A stretch of 64,000 bases of DNA from Straminergon stramineum (taxonomy: Eukaryota; Streptophyta; Bryopsida; Hypnales; Calliergonaceae): NCBI GenBank assembly GCA_963920665.1, contig OY987264.1, positions 20,998,906-21,062,905 on the forward strand, written 5' to 3'. Of this stretch, positions 61,053 to 64,000 are shown in pieces; the first letter of the stretch is position 1; each line of letters begins with the position of its first letter. The position numbers and the translations under genes are program-made. Under the pieces are notes generated by a model, which worked only from the letters and a program-made list of their open reading frames with translations, was not told the DNA's origin and searched no databases.

Positions 61053-64000
61053 CTATCGTAACAACCGCAAATCAAGGCCATCCTCTTCATCAGGGGCCTC
61101 CCGATTCTTTCCAAGACCCTGAAAAATGCTATCTAGTGTCTGCGACGAAGTAGGCTGCAGTTGGGCCCTCTCCTGACGCATCGGAGCAAACCGTTTGGTT
61201 CCAAAATTCTGCAAGCCGGACTTCATCGCATCCCAATTCAATGTGAACCCAATTCCATCTGTATTGTTCACTTGTTGAGGAGCTGTGGACGGCGCGGTGT
61301 GCAAGTCTATCAGTGCTGGGGGCGGTGCTGGAGGTGTCACCTTGTTCCCAGACGACACTCTAGGATCGCTACCAAGGGGTGCTTTAGGGGGGGGTTTATA
61401 GTTGCCATCTGATACTTTCGGAGTAGCGTACTTGCTAACGAAGGCATCCTTAGATGAGGGCTTTTCCACGCGTCCATATTGACGATTTCCAGAGCCCTCA
61501 CGGCTGGCCTCGGTGATGCCTGAGTTTGCTTTGAGGGAGTTTGGTTTGAGGAGTTGCTTCTCCGCAGATACCTTCTGCCGATCAGTTTTCAAATATCAGT
61601 CGAGTTCAAGAGAGTATGCCCAGTTGAATCAAGAGATGAGTGGGAAGCTAACGCGACATTCACTTTCATGACCGACATCCATAGTATGGTACTAGCAGGA
61701 ACACATAAATTATCTGTAAGAACTTGGTTAACATAACTAGAGAATGCATAGACTGACTATCGTGTTGGACATTATCAACTACGCATAAAATTGAACAAAA
61801 GCACAAGGTGTAGGGATTACCTTCCCAAGGATTGCTTCAGCCTCTATGTCCAACTCAGCACTGCCGAAGTTGCGCGCTAAGGGCACAACGTTCTCTCCTA
61901 CTACCAAACCTTGTTCAAGCCAAGAGCGCTCTGTCCAACAGCATTTTTGAGTTGATGAGTACCATGAGAGGCCCAACAGTAAAAATTTAAAATTTGGTAG
62001 TAGGAAGACGAGCAAACTTAACTTCTGACCTTAATGTCACCATCCATAATAAAAGATCCTAAAATTGCAATTCAAGATATCTACTAGCAAGAGCTTCCAA
62101 CATATTCATAGATTGTTTCTACTGATAATAAATTAAGAAACTCAAAACTAAAACTTGTTCCTTTGACAATTCCAACGTAATAAAAAGAGAAAAAACAAAC
62201 TCCATGTATATCACCTACCGTCCTAACCCTGCTTCTTGTTCAAGCCAAGAGCGCTCTATGCAACAGCAACATTGAGGTCATGAGTACAAGGAAAGTCCCA
62301 GCAATAGAAAACTTAAAATTTGATGGTAAATAAAACCCAAAGCTTACCGTCTGACCTTTCATGTCACTATCCATAATAAGAGATCCTAACTTACAATTCA
62401 GGATATCTATTAGCAAGAGATTAAACAACTTCAAAAATCGTTAAGTTTAATAATACCACCATCAATAGGTAAATCAAACTACAGCGTGATTCTTTGAAAA
62501 TTTATATGTAACAATCAGACAAAAAAACTATTTACATCATCTCATTGAATTCAAAATCTAACCAAGTAATGAAATAAAACTCATTCAGAATGACTTTCAC
62601 ACAAACATGACTCTAAAGGACAAATAAAACACTCTCCAATGATCCAAGTACCTTTCCTAAGAATAATAAGGCCTGATGGATCAAATCCTTCACCATCTTC
62701 AGCGTCATGGCTTCGAAAGTATCGCCAGCTTCCGAAGTAATCCATTATACGATTTAGAACATTGCTCGCTAATAAACCTGTGTAAATCACCATAAATATT
62801 GGATAGAATGTGTTGAATCTCTCATCTCCAATATAGGGGATAACCGTCATTGAACCCATTTTCTGCATCCATAAATCATATATCAGAACCAGCGGACTAC
62901 CAAAGGCTCTCGTAAAACTTGCACTAAGCTAAGTCAGTGGATTGTACATCCCACAAGGGTTCCGAAGAGGAATATGACTTACGTCTTCAAAAACAGTTTT
63001 CTGGTCACTCCCATCCGCATTTTTGAGCTTGATTATGCCCAAAAAGTTGTAGCAAAGAGGCGCTGCATATCTGGCTATCATACTGGAAAACAAACCAACG
63101 CACTGTGTTAGTCCAAACAGGCGGTACCCGACTTCACTGCCTCAACGGATTCTTGAAAGATATGACTAGATTTGTCTTGAACACTGATATCCACATAGTA
63201 TGAAGACGTAGAACAAAGAAAATTTGCAGACTGATCGAGATGTGCTGTATGATTTCCAAGTTACCATGACCTCCAGATAAAAGCCACATGAAACAACGTA
63301 ATGACAAGCAATGGATCGAACCACTTACGAGCAAATCATGAGTAAGCTCACAGAGCTAGTTTGCTTTGGCGCTAAATAATAGATCGTCATCATCCCCAAC
63401 CTGATGAGAGAAAAGTAGGTACACACGCACATATACACCAGGGGTACAAAAGCAACCACCTGCACAAAGAAATGCATGCGTTACAAGACAATATTCTTAT
63501 GTACAGAAGTCACGGTATAACAGACGCAGACCGAAGTACTAGTCACTTCAGCTTAGTGCAATTGGCTGAGATCAAGCAAAACTATCCCCAGCCTCCACCA
63601 AAGAACGACTACAGCCAGACGCAGACAAATCCAGTAGCTGAATTAAAGTTTCTGAAATTTGATTTTTTATACAGAATAAAATAAAAGCAAGAATCCAAGT
63701 TGTAAATACTACACGTGTTTCACTCTTATTAATGTACACGATATCTTATCACTTCATCTGCAAGTCATACATATGTAAACCATACCAGAATTTCTATATA
63801 AGGTCAGAGCTGTAATGCCTAACCTGTACAAGAATTTCCGATTCACCCATCCCTCTGAGTATCAACGAAAAGAGAGAAAGATCTGCCTCAAACATAAGGG
63901 TGGCTTCAGCCATCACAATTGCAACAGACATGGTTCCCAGCATTACAGCTGAAGCTTTAACCACAAACTGTCTTAACTGGCAACGCCACACATATTCTGC
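61053..64000 (-). CDS. LMBR1 domain-containing membrane protein (LMBD2-type), 3' part
   Basis: Six minus-strand exons, phases compatible: 63824-64000 (continues off the edge), 63329-63459, 62983-63082, 62652-62862, 61821-61930, 61053-61574. They encode the C-terminal half of a plant LMBR1-family polytopic membrane protein like Arabidopsis At3g08930. Landmarks: ASAVMLGTMSVAIVMAEATL, VAFVPLVYMCVCTYFSLIRL, PKQTSSVSLLMICSMIARYA, FYPIFMVIYTGLLASNVLNR, SWLEQGLVVGENVVPLARNF. Membrane helices cover the first four exons; the last two encode a long hydrophilic, proline-containing cytoplasmic tail ending with SLDSIFQGL-type text (here TLDSIFQGLGK). Family members are linked to membrane receptor signalling; the exact role in plants is not established to my knowledge. 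Stop at 61053-61055. Confidence 0.93.
61911..62421. repeat. Tandem duplication of an exon edge and intron sequence in the LMBR1 gene
   Basis: 61911-62093 and 62236-62421 align over about 185 bp. The first copy covers the 5' end of the SWLEQG exon with its acceptor (ACAG); the second repeats the same 20 coding bases (AGCGCTCTTGGCTTGAACAA) preceded by ATAG. The second copy is intronic in the model above. Confidence 0.75.

Noticed and set aside
1..64000. CRISPR arrays, bacterial operons, tRNA or rRNA genes
   Set aside because: Looked for; none seen. The window is eukaryotic and no cloverleaf or rRNA sequence was recognised.

Overview
This is a nuclear genome window from a land plant. The evidence is canonical GT/AG introns of about 60 to 850 bp, a transportin-SR (MOS14/TNPO3-type) gene with 28 exons, receptor-kinase genes built from 72-nt leucine-rich-repeat exons, intronless germin-like genes, a plant-type LMBR1 gene, and many small terminal-inverted-repeat elements. 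I lean towards a seed-free plant, perhaps a bryophyte, because genes and introns are compact and the germin genes have no intron. That placement is inference and the sequence alone does not settle it.

Layout. (1) 1-731, minus: the 5' part of an intronless gene for a DUF1479/YbiU-like protein, a family I know mainly from bacteria and fungi; it runs off the left edge. (2) 2589-12576, plus: a complete nuclear import receptor gene for SR splicing factors; the 28 exons I read add up to exactly 1004 codons including stop. (3) About 12.6-15.9 kb: no gene, one mobile-element copy with a short strong hairpin. (4) 15891 to about 20.1 kb, minus: a receptor kinase whose transmembrane and kinase exons are clear and whose LRR ectodomain is only partly readable. 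(5) About 21.5-36.5 kb: a gene-free, AT-rich island of small inverted-repeat elements and decayed repeats. (6) 36.9-41.0 kb, minus: a second, apparently kinase-less LRR receptor relative (signal peptide, two 72-nt LRR exons, transmembrane segment), with a truncated RING gene inserted in its presumed first intron. (7) 43-47 kb: a cluster of inverted-repeat elements, including a palindrome with 0.5-kb arms that look nearly identical. (8) 47-58.6 kb: a tandem array in which germin-like genes (plus strand) alternate with small RING-finger genes (minus strand). Its units differ by indels, one frameshift and one apparently deleted germin gene. (9) 61053 to the right edge, minus: the 3' part of an LMBR1 domain-containing (LMBD2-type) membrane protein gene.

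There is no sign of operon-like cooperation. The linked structure is the germin/RING array, where paired duplication keeps a secreted cupin gene and a RING-type putative E3 ligase gene side by side. Several inserts in the array match sequence near 40-43 kb in inverted orientation, so the whole 40-58 kb stretch appears to have been repeatedly rearranged. All homology statements come from recognition of motifs and family sequence by eye; no database search was run.
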